DNA of 53,141 nt from Streptomyces flaveus. GTDB lineage: Bacteria; Actinomycetota; Actinomycetes; Streptomycetales; Streptomycetaceae. Positions within the stretch are counted from its first letter, which is position 1; every line of letters begins with the position of its first letter. The DNA lies in assembly GCF_014647675.1 (NCBI RefSeq), contig NZ_BMPQ01000008.1:31385-84525 (forward strand), given 5' to 3'. The translations under genes and the position numbers were made by a program. Shown here in pieces: positions 15,968-24,598 of this stretch. The notes beneath the pieces were generated by a model. The model saw only the letters and a list, made by a program, of their open reading frames with translations. It searched no databases and was not told the DNA's origin.

Positions 15968-16852
15968 ATGTCCGACTCCCCCCGTGCTTCCCGCGAATCC
16001 CCTGACTCGTCCCACTCATCCCGGAGCGCCGGTCCCGACCAGCGCTCCGGCCCCGAAATTTCCCTCGATTCATTGGTACGGCACGCCACTGACAATCAGG
16101 TCGCGTGGATCACCCTCAATCGGCCCGAGGCGATGAACGCCATCACCTCTGACCAGCGAGAACGCCTGATCCAACTTTTTTCCGAAGCCTCCGCCGACCC
16201 GGACGTACGTGCCGTCGTACTCACCGCGACGGGCCGCGGTTTCTGTGCGGGCGCCGACCTGCGCGGCGGGCCACCCGCCGCGGAACGGGTCGCCGGCGAT
16301 GTGGCCCGGGTCATCCGTCTCGGCGCCCAGCGCCTCATCGCCGCCGTCCTCGACTGCGAGAAACCGGTGATCGCCGCGGTGAACGGCACCGCGGCGGGCA
16401 TCGGCGCACACCTCGCGTTCGCCTGCGACCTGGTGATAGCCGCCGAACCGGCCAGGTTCGTGGAGGTGTTCGTACGGCGCGGTCTGGTCCCCGACGGGGG
16501 CGGCGCGTACCTCCTCCCCCGGTTGATCGGACCGCAGCGGGCCAAGGAGCTGATGTTCTTCGGCGACGCGCTGAGTGCCTCGGACGCGGAACGCCTCGGG
16601 CTCGTCAATCGCGTCGTACCGGCGGAGGAGCTGGAGAAGACGGCCCGCGAGTGGGCCGAACGCCTCGCCGCCGGGCCGACCCGGGCCCTCGCTCTGACGA
16701 AGCAGCTCGTGAACGCGTCCCTGGACGTCGACCGTGCCACCGCGTTCGCGGCCGAGGCCGCCGCGCAGGAGATCAATATGACGACGGCGGACGCGAAGGA
16801 AGGGGTGACGGCGTTCGTGGAGCGGCGCGGGGCCGAGTTCAGGGGACGTTGA
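15968..16852 (+). CDS. Enoyl-CoA hydratase/isomerase family protein
   Basis: A 294-residue crotonase-fold protein that adds water to, or isomerises, an enoyl-CoA. ITLNRPEAMNAI is the N-terminal strand-helix, GRGFCAGADLRGG the CoA/oxyanion loop, NGTAAGIGAHLAFACDLVIA the second oxyanion strand. The active-site loop reads RRGLVPDGGGAYLLPRLIG, with Asp/Gly where hydratases have Glu, so the reaction type is uncertain. The Ser/Pro-rich first 40 residues are extra. ACGGAG precedes ATG 15968. It lies 160 bp after the ligase gene with no operator of its own, so read-through from the ligase promoter is likely. Confidence 0.9.
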   Translation: MSDSPRASRESPDSSHSSRSAGPDQRSGPEISLDSLVRHATDNQVAWITLNRPEAMNAITSDQRERLIQLFSEASADPDVRAVVLTATGRGFCAGADLRGGPPAAERVAGDVARVIRLGAQRLIAAVLDCEKPVIAAVNGTAAGIGAHLAFACDLVIAAEPARFVEVFVRRGLVPDGGGAYLLPRLIGPQRAKELMFFGDALSASDAERLGLVNRVVPAEELEKTAREWAERLAAGPTRALALTKQLVNASLDVDRATAFAAEAAAQEINMTTADAKEGVTAFVERRGAEFRGR

Positions 16853-16900
16853 GGGCAGCGGGCGCTGAGGGTGCGGGCGCTGGGGTTCAGAGGGTTCCTA

Positions 16901-16917
16901 TCTGACGGTCCGTCAGG
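16901..16917. promoter_or_regulatory. Operator palindrome, site 6 (flavin reductase promoter)
   Basis: TCTGACGGTCCGTCAGG; the core TGACGGTCCGTCA (16903-16915) is identical to site 1 and is followed by GTTC as at other sites. It lies 18 bp upstream of ATG 16934. Confidence 0.8.
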
Positions 16918-16933
16918 TTCAATGGAGGGCGTG

Positions 16934-17551
16934 ATGGGACATGCAGGGATGGCCGCCGCTGCCGTCCGCTACCTCAGGTCTACCGGGGCCTCCACCGCAG
17001 AGGGGCCCGTCGAAGCCCTGCCGCGGCCGGATCTGCGCGCTGTCGGGGACGATGAGCGGGCGCCGGTCGATCAGGGCGAATTCCGGCGCGTACTGGGGAA
17101 CTTCGCGACCGGGGTGACCGTTGTCACCGCACCCGCCGCCGACGGCGAGGGCGGCCCCGCCGGTTTCGCCTGCCAGTCCTTCTCCTCCCTCTCCCTCGAT
17201 CCGCCACTGGTCGCGTTCATGGTCGCGCGTACGTCGACGACGTGGCCGCGGATCGCTCACGCGGGCGTGTTCTGCGTGAACGTACTGGGGGCGCACCAGG
17301 GCGAGTTGTGCCGCGGGTTCGCGGTGAGCGGGGCGGACAAGTTCGCGGGGGTCACCTATGACGCGGCGCCGGTGTCCGGGTCGCCTCGGCTGGACGGGGC
17401 GCTCGCGTGGATCGACTGCACGATCCACGCCGTGCACACCGGCGGGGACCATCTGATTGTGGTGGGGCGGGTGGAGGCGCTGGGGACGACCGACGGCGAT
17501 GACGCTCCACTGCTGTTCCATCGGGGGAAGTTCGGGCAGTTCACGCTCTGA
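16934..17551 (+). CDS. Flavin reductase family protein
   Basis: A 205-residue protein of the FMN-binding flavin-reductase-like domain: FRRVLGNFATGVTVVTA, GFACQSFSSLSLDPPLVAFMV, STTWPRIAHAGVFCVNVLGA, then DHLIVVGRVEALGT and LLFHRGKFGQFTL. Such proteins use NAD(P)H to supply reduced flavin to a two-component monooxygenase, as HsaB does in steroid ring cleavage. GGAGGGCGTG sits before ATG 16934; ATG 16922 is an alternative. The regulon operator is directly upstream. No oxygenase component is encoded next to it. Confidence 0.9.
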   Translation: MGHAGMAAAAVRYLRSTGASTAEGPVEALPRPDLRAVGDDERAPVDQGEFRRVLGNFATGVTVVTAPAADGEGGPAGFACQSFSSLSLDPPLVAFMVARTSTTWPRIAHAGVFCVNVLGAHQGELCRGFAVSGADKFAGVTYDAAPVSGSPRLDGALAWIDCTIHAVHTGGDHLIVVGRVEALGTTDGDDAPLLFHRGKFGQFTL

Positions 17552-17620
17552 CACCGAGCATCGTCCGCCACCCGATCGAGTGCACCTCTCGTGATCTTCG
17601 AGCACGCAGGCTAGGCTGTT

Positions 17621-17638
17621 CATAACGTCGCTGTTATG
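17621..17638. promoter_or_regulatory. Inverted repeat over the toxin start (possible autoregulatory operator)
   Basis: CATAAC (17621-17626) and GTTATG (17633-17638) flank six bases; the second arm contains the toxin start codon. TAGGCT at 17612 could be the -10. A HigA/XRE repressor bound here would block transcription start. Confidence 0.5.
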
Positions 17639-17980
17639 ACGTGGGGTGAAGTAGAACTCGAGCCGGAGGTGGAGCGATGGTTCCTCGGGCTAACAGACAA
17701 CCATCGCGGTACGGTCGCGTTCTACGTCGACCTTCTGGCCAATCGCGGACCGCTGCTCGGCGAACCGTACACGCGGCAGCTGGACGGCAAGCTCCGGGAG
17801 CTGCGTTTCCACTTGAACACGGACTCGGTCCGGATCACCTACTGGATCGCGTCAGGGCGCCGGATCATCCTGCTGACCGTGTTCCGCAAGCAGCGAATGC
17901 GGGAGTTCGGCGAGGTCGAACGTGCCCGGCGGGCCCTCGCCCGGTGCGTCGACGAGCAGCACAGCACGGACGAGGAGTGA
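17636..17980 (+). CDS. RelE/HigB-type toxin
   Basis: A 114-residue protein of the phage-derived Gp49-like/HigB family: VELEPEVERWFLGLTDNHRG, LLGEPYTRQLDGKLRELRFH, VRITYWIASGRRIILLTVFRKQ. The KLREL...R...FRKQ pattern is typical of these ribosome-dependent mRNA endonucleases. It is followed after four bases by an XRE antitoxin (toxin-first order, as in higBA). There is no ribosome site; the ATG lies inside an inverted repeat close to the presumed -10, so the mRNA may be leaderless. Confidence 0.88.
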   Translation: MTWGEVELEPEVERWFLGLTDNHRGTVAFYVDLLANRGPLLGEPYTRQLDGKLRELRFHLNTDSVRITYWIASGRRIILLTVFRKQRMREFGEVERARRALARCVDEQHSTDEE

Positions 17981-17984
17981 GGCC

Positions 17985-18284
17985 ATGAGCGAACGCAGAA
18001 GCTGGAACGAGCTGCGGGACGAAACCCTTGCCTCGCCGGAGGCTCGGGAGGCTTACGACGCTGCCAGAATCCGTTTCGAGCTGGGCTCGGCCGTGCGGGA
18101 GCGCCGAGAGGCCCTGGCGATGACGCAGGCGCAGCTCGCGCAGCGGGCCGGGCTGCAGCAGCCTGCGGTCGCCCGGTTCGAGGCGGGAGGCACCATGCCG
18201 ACGCTGCCTTTGCTCGAACGCCTCGCCATGGCGCTCGGCCTGCGCCTGCGCGTCGGTTTCGAGCCGCTCGACCGCACGAGCTGA
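17985..18284 (+). CDS. XRE-family antitoxin (HigA-like)
   Basis: A 99-residue protein with a C-terminal helix-turn-helix: LGSAVRERREALAMTQAQLA, RAGLQQPAVARFEAGG, LLERLAMALGLRLRVGFEPL. It should neutralise the upstream RelE/HigB-type toxin and repress the promoter. GAGGAGTGAGGCC, overlapping the toxin stop, is its ribosome site, so synthesis is coupled to the toxin. Confidence 0.9.
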   Translation: MSERRSWNELRDETLASPEAREAYDAARIRFELGSAVRERREALAMTQAQLAQRAGLQQPAVARFEAGGTMPTLPLLERLAMALGLRLRVGFEPLDRTS

Positions 18285-18315
18285 ATCCTGTCCTCAGGCT
18301 GAATGCCCTCCGGGC

Positions 18316-19650
18316 TCAGGCGAGAGCCACCTTCGTCCCCGGCCTCCTCCGGATCACCAACGCCATCAGCGCCGCCACCGCGCACAGTGCCCCCGAGGCG
18401 TACCAGACCACGTCGTACGAGCCGAAGGTGTCGCGGGCGAAGCCGCCGAGGAAGGCGACGAGGGCGGCGCCCACCTGGTGGGAAGCCAGGACCCAGCCGA
18501 AGACGATCGCGCTGTCGTCGCCGTACTGCTCGCGGCACAGAGCGAGGGTCGGCGGGACGGTGGCCACCCAGTCGAGGCCGTAGAAGACGATGAAGAAGAC
18601 CATCGGGAGCTGCACCGAGGGCGCCAGCAGCATCGGCAGGAACAGCAGCGATACGCCGCGCAGGGCGTAGTAGACGGCCAGCAGCCGCCGCGGCTCGAAG
18701 CGGTCCGTGAACCAGCCGGAGGCGATCGTGCCGACGACGTCGAAGATCCCGATGACCGCGAGCAGCGAAGCCGCCGCCGTGATCGGCATGCCGTGGTCGT
18801 GGGCGGCGGGCACGAAGTGCGTCTGGATCAGGCCGTTCGTCGAGGCGCCGCAGATCGCGAAGGTGCCGGCCAGCAGCCAGAAGGGGCCGGTGCGGGCCGC
18901 AGAGAAGAGGACGTTCACCGTGCGGCGGGCGGCGCCGGGCACGGGCGGCGGCTTCTCCACGAACTCCGGTGATCCGTACGGCTTCAGCCCCACGTCCGCC
19001 GGATGGTCCCGCAGCAGCAGCCATACGAAGGGGACGACGGCGAGGGCCGCCAGTGCCACCGTCACGGCGGCGGGACGCCAGTCGTGCTCCGAGATGATCC
19101 AGGACAGCAGCGGCAGGAAGATCAACTGACCTGACGCCGAGGCCGCCGTGAGGATGCCCGTCACCAGTCCGCGCCGCTCGGTGAACCACCGGTTCGTGAC
19201 CGTCGCCGCGAACGCCAGCGCCATCGAGCCCGACCCCAGCCCGACCAGCAGACCCCAGCACAGCATCAGCTGCCACGCCGCCGTCATCCACACGGTCGCG
19301 CCCGAGCCGATCGCGATCACCAGCAGCGCGACCGCGACCACCCGGCGGATCCCGAAGCGGTCCATCAGCGCGGCGGCGAACGGCGCGGTGAGCCCGTACA
19401 ACGCGAGATTGACGGACACCGCGAGCCCGATCGTGCCGCGCGACCAGTGGAACTCCTGATGCAGAGGATCGATGAGCAGGCCCGGCAGGGAGCGGAAGGC
19501 CGCGGCGCCGAGGATCGTCACGAAGGTGACGGCGGCGACGAACCACGCGCGGTGCACGCGCGTGCGGCGCCGTTTTCTCGCCCCCTCGGACTGCCTCTCG
19601 GACGTCCTCGCGGAGTCCTGGACTGCTGAATCTTCCGTCGTCTCAGTCAC
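18316..19650 (-). CDS. MFS transporter (OFA-like)
   Basis: A 444-residue major-facilitator protein with 12 predicted membrane segments and a basic cytoplasmic N-terminus (ARKRRRTRVHRAW). Family marks are FHWSRGTIGLAVSVNLALYG, the loop AALMDRFGIRRV, the mid-protein gap near GLKPYGSPEF, and GWFTDRFEPRRL as the second-half copy of the loop motif. GTG 19650 is the start. It diverges from a GlxA/AraC regulator 71 bp away, which probably controls it. The substrate may be a monocarboxylate; not determined. Confidence 0.9.
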   Translation of the reverse strand: MTETTEDSAVQDSARTSERQSEGARKRRRTRVHRAWFVAAVTFVTILGAAAFRSLPGLLIDPLHQEFHWSRGTIGLAVSVNLALYGLTAPFAAALMDRFGIRRVVAVALLVIAIGSGATVWMTAAWQLMLCWGLLVGLGSGSMALAFAATVTNRWFTERRGLVTGILTAASASGQLIFLPLLSWIISEHDWRPAAVTVALAALAVVPFVWLLLRDHPADVGLKPYGSPEFVEKPPPVPGAARRTVNVLFSAARTGPFWLLAGTFAICGASTNGLIQTHFVPAAHDHGMPITAAASLLAVIGIFDVVGTIASGWFTDRFEPRRLLAVYYALRGVSLLFLPMLLAPSVQLPMVFFIVFYGLDWVATVPPTLALCREQYGDDSAIVFGWVLASHQVGAALVAFLGGFARDTFGSYDVVWYASGALCAVAALMALVIRRRPGTKVALA

Positions 19651-19721
19651 GTCATAGAGCTTCTGTGCTGCGATGACCGCGATCGAGTGGCCCGAAAGAC
19701 AGCATTCGTTAGGATCGGGCC

Positions 19722-20738
19722 ATGAGTGGTTCTCAGGCTCGGCACCGCGTCGTCGTCCTCGCCCTGGACGGACTCCTCCCCTTCGAACTGGGCATCGCGC
19801 AGCGGATCTTCGGCCGCGCGAGGACCGCCGAGGAGCGGCAGCTGTACGAGGTCGTCACCTGCTCGATCCGGCCACCCGGCCCGGTCGAGACGGACGCCGA
19901 CTTCGCCGTGCTCGTCGAGAACGGTCCCGAGGCGCTGGCCACGGCCGACACCGTCGTGATCCCCGCCTCGTACGAACTCGGCCCGGTCTTCGAGGAAGGC
20001 GTACTCACCGACGAACTGGCCGCCGCCCTCGGCCACATCCGCCCCGGCACCCGCCTCGTCTCCATCTGCACCGGCGGATACGTCCTCGCGGCCGCCGGAT
20101 ACCTCGACGGCCGCCCGGCGACCACGCACTGGTTCCACGCCGAGCACTTCCAGCGGCTCTTCCCGAAGATCAAGGTCGACGCGGACGTGCTCTTCGTCGA
20201 CGACGGGGACGTCCTCACCTCCGCCGGAGTCGCGGCCGGGATCGACCTGTGCATCCATCTCGTACGGCGCGATCACGGCACCGCCGTCGCCAACGACGTG
20301 GCCCGCCGCACCGTCGTACCGCCGCACCGTGACGGCGGACAGGCGCAGTACATCCAGCGGCCGGTGCCCGAGCCGCAGATGGCGACCACGACCGCCGCCC
20401 GCGCCTGGGCGCTGGCCCGCCTCCATGAACCGATCCAGCTGCGGGACATGGCCGAGCAGGAGTCCATGTCCGTACGCACCTTCACGCGCCGTTTCCGCGA
20501 GGAGGCCGGCGTCAGCCCCGGCCAGTGGCTCACCCAGCAGCGCGTCGAACGCGCCCGCCACCTCCTGGAGTCCACCGACCTCTCCATCGACCAGGTGGCC
20601 CGCGACGCCGGCTTCGGCACGGCCCAGTCGATGCGGCAGCACCTCCAGGCGGCGCTAGGAATCACTCCGACCGCGTATCGGCGGACGTTCCGCTCCTGGA
20701 GCGGCCACGACCAGGCCGTCGGCAGAGGAGGCGCGTGA
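19722..20738 (+). CDS. GlxA-family regulator: DJ-1/PfpI domain fused to AraC helix-turn-helix
   Basis: A 338-residue regulator. Residues 1-190 form a DJ-1/PfpI-like domain (VVVLALDGLLPFELGIAQRIFG; LVSICTGGYVLAAAGYLDGR, with Cys in the nucleophile-elbow position). Residues 225-330 form an AraC DNA-binding domain with two HTHs (ARLHEPIQLRDMAEQESMSV; STDLSIDQVARDAGFG, then ITPTAYRRTFR). It probably activates the divergent MFS gene or itself in response to a small nitrogen compound. The class is firm; the ligand is unknown. Confidence 0.92.
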   Translation: MSGSQARHRVVVLALDGLLPFELGIAQRIFGRARTAEERQLYEVVTCSIRPPGPVETDADFAVLVENGPEALATADTVVIPASYELGPVFEEGVLTDELAAALGHIRPGTRLVSICTGGYVLAAAGYLDGRPATTHWFHAEHFQRLFPKIKVDADVLFVDDGDVLTSAGVAAGIDLCIHLVRRDHGTAVANDVARRTVVPPHRDGGQAQYIQRPVPEPQMATTTAARAWALARLHEPIQLRDMAEQESMSVRTFTRRFREEAGVSPGQWLTQQRVERARHLLESTDLSIDQVARDAGFGTAQSMRQHLQAALGITPTAYRRTFRSWSGHDQAVGRGGA

Positions 20739-20959
20739 GGCGGTCCCGTACGACGGTGTCACCGGCCGGGTGGCGATTCCGGCACTGGGGGCTGTGGTGT
20801 CGACGGCGATGCTGTCGTGTCTGCATGGGGCGGAGCGGCGGGCGCTGTTCGCGCACGAGCGGACCCGTCTGGCCGGAGGAAGCCGGCCGCCAGGACACCC
20901 GCCTGCTCTGTGGCCCCCGTCTCACCGCAACCGAACTCGCCTGCCTCGACCGGCTGGCA

Positions 20960-21853
20960 TCAGACGCTGAGTGCGGTGCGCAAGGTGGTTGCCATCAGGT
21001 CGATGGCTGCTTTCCCCTCCGGTACCGGGCCGATGTGGGTGAAGTAGTGATCGACTCCCTCGAAGACACGGTGGGTGACCTGAACGCCGGCGGCCTCCAG
21101 AGCCTTGGCGTAGGCGTCGCCCTCGTCGCGCAGGCGGTCGTTCTCCGCGGTGATGACCAGGGCGGGAGGGAGCCCGGCGAGGTCATCGGCCAGTGCGGGC
21201 GAGACGAGGGGGTTGGCACGGTCGGCGGGGTCGGGGACGTAGGCGGCCGTGAAGACCCGCATGATCTGGGGGGTGAGCAGCGGCTTGGCGATGAGGGACT
21301 GCTTGGTGGCCGGGTCGGCGAGTTGGTCGAGCGCTGCGGAGTCGATGATCTGGAGCCGGGGCGAGAAGGTGCCGCGGTCTCGGGCCATGCGGCAGACCGC
21401 GGCCGTCAGGTTGGCCCCGGCGCTGTGTCCGCCCACGGCAAGGCGCGAGCCGTCCCAGTCGTGGGCAGGGCCGTTCTCGGCGACCCACGCGGTGACGTCG
21501 TACGCCTGGGTGACGGGCACGGGGAAGGGCCGCTGCGGGGCGACGGCATAGTCCACGTTGATCACGACACAGCCGGCCGTGGCGGCTATGTAACGGCAGA
21601 TGTGGTCGTCCTGCTCCGGGCGGCCGACCACGAACCCGCCGCCGTGGAAGTTGACGTACACGGGGGCGGGAGTTCCGGTGTCGGCCGACGGGCGGTAGAC
21701 CGTGCAGGGCACCGGGCCGGCACCGGTCTCCACCAGGAGGGCTTCGGTGCGCTTCGGGATGTCCGTGAAGCGCAGGTCCTTGTGGACGCGCGACATCATC
21801 CGGCCGAGCAGCAGTTGGATCCCTCTGGCCTGGATTCTGGGGCTCAATGGCAT
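20960..21853 (-). CDS. Alpha/beta hydrolase, hormone-sensitive-lipase (HSL) type esterase
   Basis: A 297-residue esterase of family IV. The HGGGFVVG oxyanion motif, nucleophile GGHSAGAN, acid in TAENDRLRDEGD and histidine in GVDHYFTHIG form the complete catalytic set. ATG 21853 (MPLSPRIQARG) was chosen; the frame stays open 370 bases further but that part looks non-coding and holds the divergent promoter. It faces the lactate-monooxygenase-like gene and may hydrolyse a related ester. Confidence 0.9.
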   Translation of the reverse strand: MPLSPRIQARGIQLLLGRMMSRVHKDLRFTDIPKRTEALLVETGAGPVPCTVYRPSADTGTPAPVYVNFHGGGFVVGRPEQDDHICRYIAATAGCVVINVDYAVAPQRPFPVPVTQAYDVTAWVAENGPAHDWDGSRLAVGGHSAGANLTAAVCRMARDRGTFSPRLQIIDSAALDQLADPATKQSLIAKPLLTPQIMRVFTAAYVPDPADRANPLVSPALADDLAGLPPALVITAENDRLRDEGDAYAKALEAAGVQVTHRVFEGVDHYFTHIGPVPEGKAAIDLMATTLRTALSV

Positions 21854-22220
21854 GCCTCGGCCACCCTTCGATGCAACTTTAAAACAACAGGATTCCTGAT
21901 AATGGGCGCTCGCTCTTCTTCGCGCAATAGGCAGGTAGGAGCCGTCCTTCACCAGCCGGACGACACGCTCATCCGGCGCCGCGTGGAAAGCTCCACGTCC
22001 GTCCGACTTGCGTCGCCGGACGCTGGAAGTTTCGAAGCGAAGGACGTCGGTCACCGAATGCAGGTTGGCCTGCAGCATGAGGTTGTCGGGGCCGCTGATC
22101 GCGGCGCAGTTACGCGTCTCCGGCAGCCGGATCAGGGCGTGTCCGAGGTCTGGCAGGTCCGCCGGTGCAACTCTGACACGGGCGCGGCACTCTGCCGGCC
22201 TACGCGACGGGAAGGACATC
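21854..22220. promoter_or_regulatory. Divergent promoter region between the esterase and FMN-oxidase genes
   Basis: 367 bp without a gene. An A/T-rich patch at 21876-21904 (ACTTTAAAACAACAGG) and the palindrome CAGGATTCCTG (21888-21898) stand out in otherwise GC-rich sequence and may be the esterase -10 region and an operator. The rest shows no clear signal. Confidence 0.4.
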
Positions 22221-23387
22221 ATGAAGCAGACGTTCGGCTCCTACCAGGACGAGATCTACCTCAACGGGCTGGCGGGGGTGCTGCCGTCCTTCCCGATGAG
22301 CCATGAGGAACTGGAGGCCAGGGCTCAAGCGGCGATGTCGCCCTCGGTGTGGTCGTACGTCGCCGGAGGCGCCGGGGACGAGCGGACTCAGCGGGCCAAC
22401 GTCACGGCTTTCGACCGCTGGGGGCTCATCCCGAGGATGTTCGTCGGTGCTGCCGAGCGCGACCTGTCGGTGGAGCTCTTCGGAACGACGTGGCCGTCAC
22501 CGGTGTTCATGGCCCCTGTCGGGGTCATCGGATTGTGCGCCCAGGACGGGCACGGTGACCTGGCCACCGCACGGGCCGCCGCCCGCACCGGAGTGCCCAT
22601 GGTCGCCTCCATCCTTTCCGCCGACCCGATGGAACAGGTCACCCCCGAACTCGGCGACACACCTGGCTTCTTCCAGCTGTACACCCCTTCCGATCGGGAC
22701 CTGGCGGAAAGCCTCGTCCGCAGGGCCGAGGCGGCCGGGTTCAAGGGCATCGTCGTCACCCTCGACACATGGGTGCCCGGCTGGCGTCCGCGCGATCTCG
22801 CCGGCGGCAACTTCCCCCAGCTGCGCGGGCACTGCCTGACGAACTACACCACCGACCCGGTCTTCCGGTCCCGGTTGTCCCGCACACCGGAGGAGGATCC
22901 CCAAGCGGCCGTCCTGCAGTGGGTCCAGGTCTTCGGCAACCCCCTCACCTGGGACGACCTGCCGTGGCTGCGCTCACTCACCGACCTGCCACTGATCGTC
23001 AAGGGCATCTGTCACCCCGAGGACACCCGGCGCGCCAAGGACGGCGGCGTGGACGGCATCTACTGCTCCAACCACGGCGGCCGGCAAGCCAACGGCGGCC
23101 TCCCCGCCCTTCAGGCACTACCCGCTGTCGTCGAGGCCGCCGACGGACTGCCGGTCCTGTTCGACTCCGGCATCCGCAGCGGGGCCGACATCGTCAAGGC
23201 CATCGCCCTCGGGGCCACCGCCGTCGGCATCGGCCGGCCCTACGCCTACGGCCTCGCCCTCGGCGGCACCGACGGCATCGTCCACGTGCTGCGCTCACTG
23301 CTCGCCGAAGCCGACCTGATCATGGCCGTCGACGGCTATCCCACCCTCGGCCACCTCACTCCGGAAGCCCTCCAGCGCGTCATGTGA
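22221..23387 (+). CDS. FMN-dependent alpha-hydroxy-acid oxidase (lactate 2-monooxygenase-like)
   Basis: A 388-residue TIM-barrel flavoprotein: WSYVAGGAGDERTQRANVTA, PVFMAPVGVIGLCAQDGHGD, FFQLYTPSDRDLAESLVRRA, LIVKGICHPEDTRRAKDGGV, then the active-site YCSNHGGRQANGG with catalytic His and Arg, and FDSGIRSGADIVKAIALGA for FMN phosphate. The extended loop GWRPRDLAGGNFPQLRGHC is characteristic of lactate 2-monooxygenase rather than of LldD. It oxidises a 2-hydroxy acid, with decarboxylation if it is a true monooxygenase. GGGAAGGACATC precedes ATG 22221. Confidence 0.92.
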   Translation: MKQTFGSYQDEIYLNGLAGVLPSFPMSHEELEARAQAAMSPSVWSYVAGGAGDERTQRANVTAFDRWGLIPRMFVGAAERDLSVELFGTTWPSPVFMAPVGVIGLCAQDGHGDLATARAAARTGVPMVASILSADPMEQVTPELGDTPGFFQLYTPSDRDLAESLVRRAEAAGFKGIVVTLDTWVPGWRPRDLAGGNFPQLRGHCLTNYTTDPVFRSRLSRTPEEDPQAAVLQWVQVFGNPLTWDDLPWLRSLTDLPLIVKGICHPEDTRRAKDGGVDGIYCSNHGGRQANGGLPALQALPAVVEAADGLPVLFDSGIRSGADIVKAIALGATAVGIGRPYAYGLALGGTDGIVHVLRSLLAEADLIMAVDGYPTLGHLTPEALQRVM

Positions 23388-23486
23388 GACGCCACAACGC
23401 GTTCGCCTCGAGGAACCACCGGCCCGAAGGTCACCGGGTGATGGCGGCTCGGCACCGGTGCGTCAGTGGTCCCCGGGCCTGGGCGG

Positions 23487-24314
23487 TCAGGCATGGACCT
23501 TCCGCAGCAGACGGGTCGGGAGCCGGGCCAGCAGGTACTCGACGACGGTCCAGGGCACTCGGGGCACTGTGGCGTGGACGGCGCCGGACTCGATGCGGTC
23601 CATGATCTTGCGGGCGCCCGTGCGGGTGTCGATGAGGAACGGTCGTTTGTCGCCCAGGGATTCGTTGATCGGGGTGTCGATGTAGCCGGGTGCGACCGTG
23701 GTCACGGTGATGCCGCTGTTCCACAGCTCGCCTCGGAGCGACTGAAGGTACCTCGTGAGCCCTGCCTTGGAGGCGCAGTACGGTGCCCCGCCCGGCAGGC
23801 CCGCCGCGGCCACGACGGAGGTGACGCCCACCACCTGCCCGCCGCCCTTGCTGCGGAAGTGTGCGACGGCCGCGTCGATGGTCGCCATCGCACCCAGCAG
23901 ATTGACGTCGACCACCGCGCGGTGCGCCTCGAAGCGGCCCTCCCCGATGTTGCCCCAGTCGTCGGCCCCCGCGTTGGCGATGACCATTCCGAGTCCGCCG
24001 AATTGCCGGGCCGCGTCGTCGACCGCCCGCGCCACGGCCTCGTGCTCGGTCACGTCGAGAGCGGCCACGGTCACCGAACGCTGCGGGAACGCGGCGGTGA
24101 GCCGTGCCCGCAGTTCTTCCAGGACCTCGATTCTGCGCGCGGTGAGGTACACGTCGTAGCCGCGAGCGCACAGCTCGGCTGCCAGCGCCTTGCCGATGCC
24201 CGAGCTGGCACCGGTCAGGAACGCGGTTCTCGCGGGCAGCGGGGGCCGGCCCGGGTCGACGAAGGGCAGCTTCCCGAACAGGCGGCGCGCGGTGGGCAGT
24301 TCAGTGCCGTTCAT
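23487..24314 (-). CDS. Short-chain dehydrogenase/reductase
   Basis: A 275-residue classical SDR: TGASSGIGKALAAEL for NAD(P), ANAGADDWGN, VVGVTSVVAAAG with the catalytic Ser, and YCASKAGLTRYLQ with catalytic Tyr and Lys, then VAPGYIDTPINES. The first 28 residues and the C-terminal extension ending LLRKVHA are extra to the core. It oxidises or reduces a hydroxyl/keto group. It diverges from the serine-hydrolase gene and shares its control region. Confidence 0.92.
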   Translation of the reverse strand: MNGTELPTARRLFGKLPFVDPGRPPLPARTAFLTGASSGIGKALAAELCARGYDVYLTARRIEVLEELRARLTAAFPQRSVTVAALDVTEHEAVARAVDDAARQFGGLGMVIANAGADDWGNIGEGRFEAHRAVVDVNLLGAMATIDAAVAHFRSKGGGQVVGVTSVVAAAGLPGGAPYCASKAGLTRYLQSLRGELWNSGITVTTVAPGYIDTPINESLGDKRPFLIDTRTGARKIMDRIESGAVHATVPRVPWTVVEYLLARLPTRLLRKVHA

Positions 24315-24475
24315 CGGTCACCGTTCCTGTGATCCGCGAGCGTTTCACCGTACGTCCGCCTGGGGCGGGCCTGCAGCACAGCTCTTCTCGGATGGCTGTC
24401 ATGCGCTGTCCTTCGTGGAGTGCCGGAGAGGGGGGTCCAACGATCCCGTCGTCATCATGACCACTCACCCGAAGT

Positions 24476-24530
24476 GTGTCAACACTGGTGACACCTATAC
24501 TGACACCAGAGTTAGCACCACCGTTGACAC
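24476..24530. promoter_or_regulatory. Divergent control region with GTGTCAAC/GTTGACAC repeats
   Basis: GTGTCAAC (24476-24483) and GTTGACAC (24523-24530) are inverted copies flanking TATACT (24496-24501), a good -10 for the serine hydrolase. GTTGACAACG recurs at 25799-25808 before the TetR gene. These may be operators of that TetR. Confidence 0.45.
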
Positions 24531-24598
24531 CGATGGATCGGCAAGCCAGAGTGAGGGCGCCGGAGCTCGGCATGTCCATGCGATGAAGGAGTTCAGTA

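Noticed and set aside
14464..16095. 543-codon minus-strand frame over the ADP-forming ligase
   Set aside because: The ligase frame shows clear CoA-binding and ATP-grasp motifs; the antisense frame shows none. Only its first part over 15840-15953 is of interest, as a DNA repeat.
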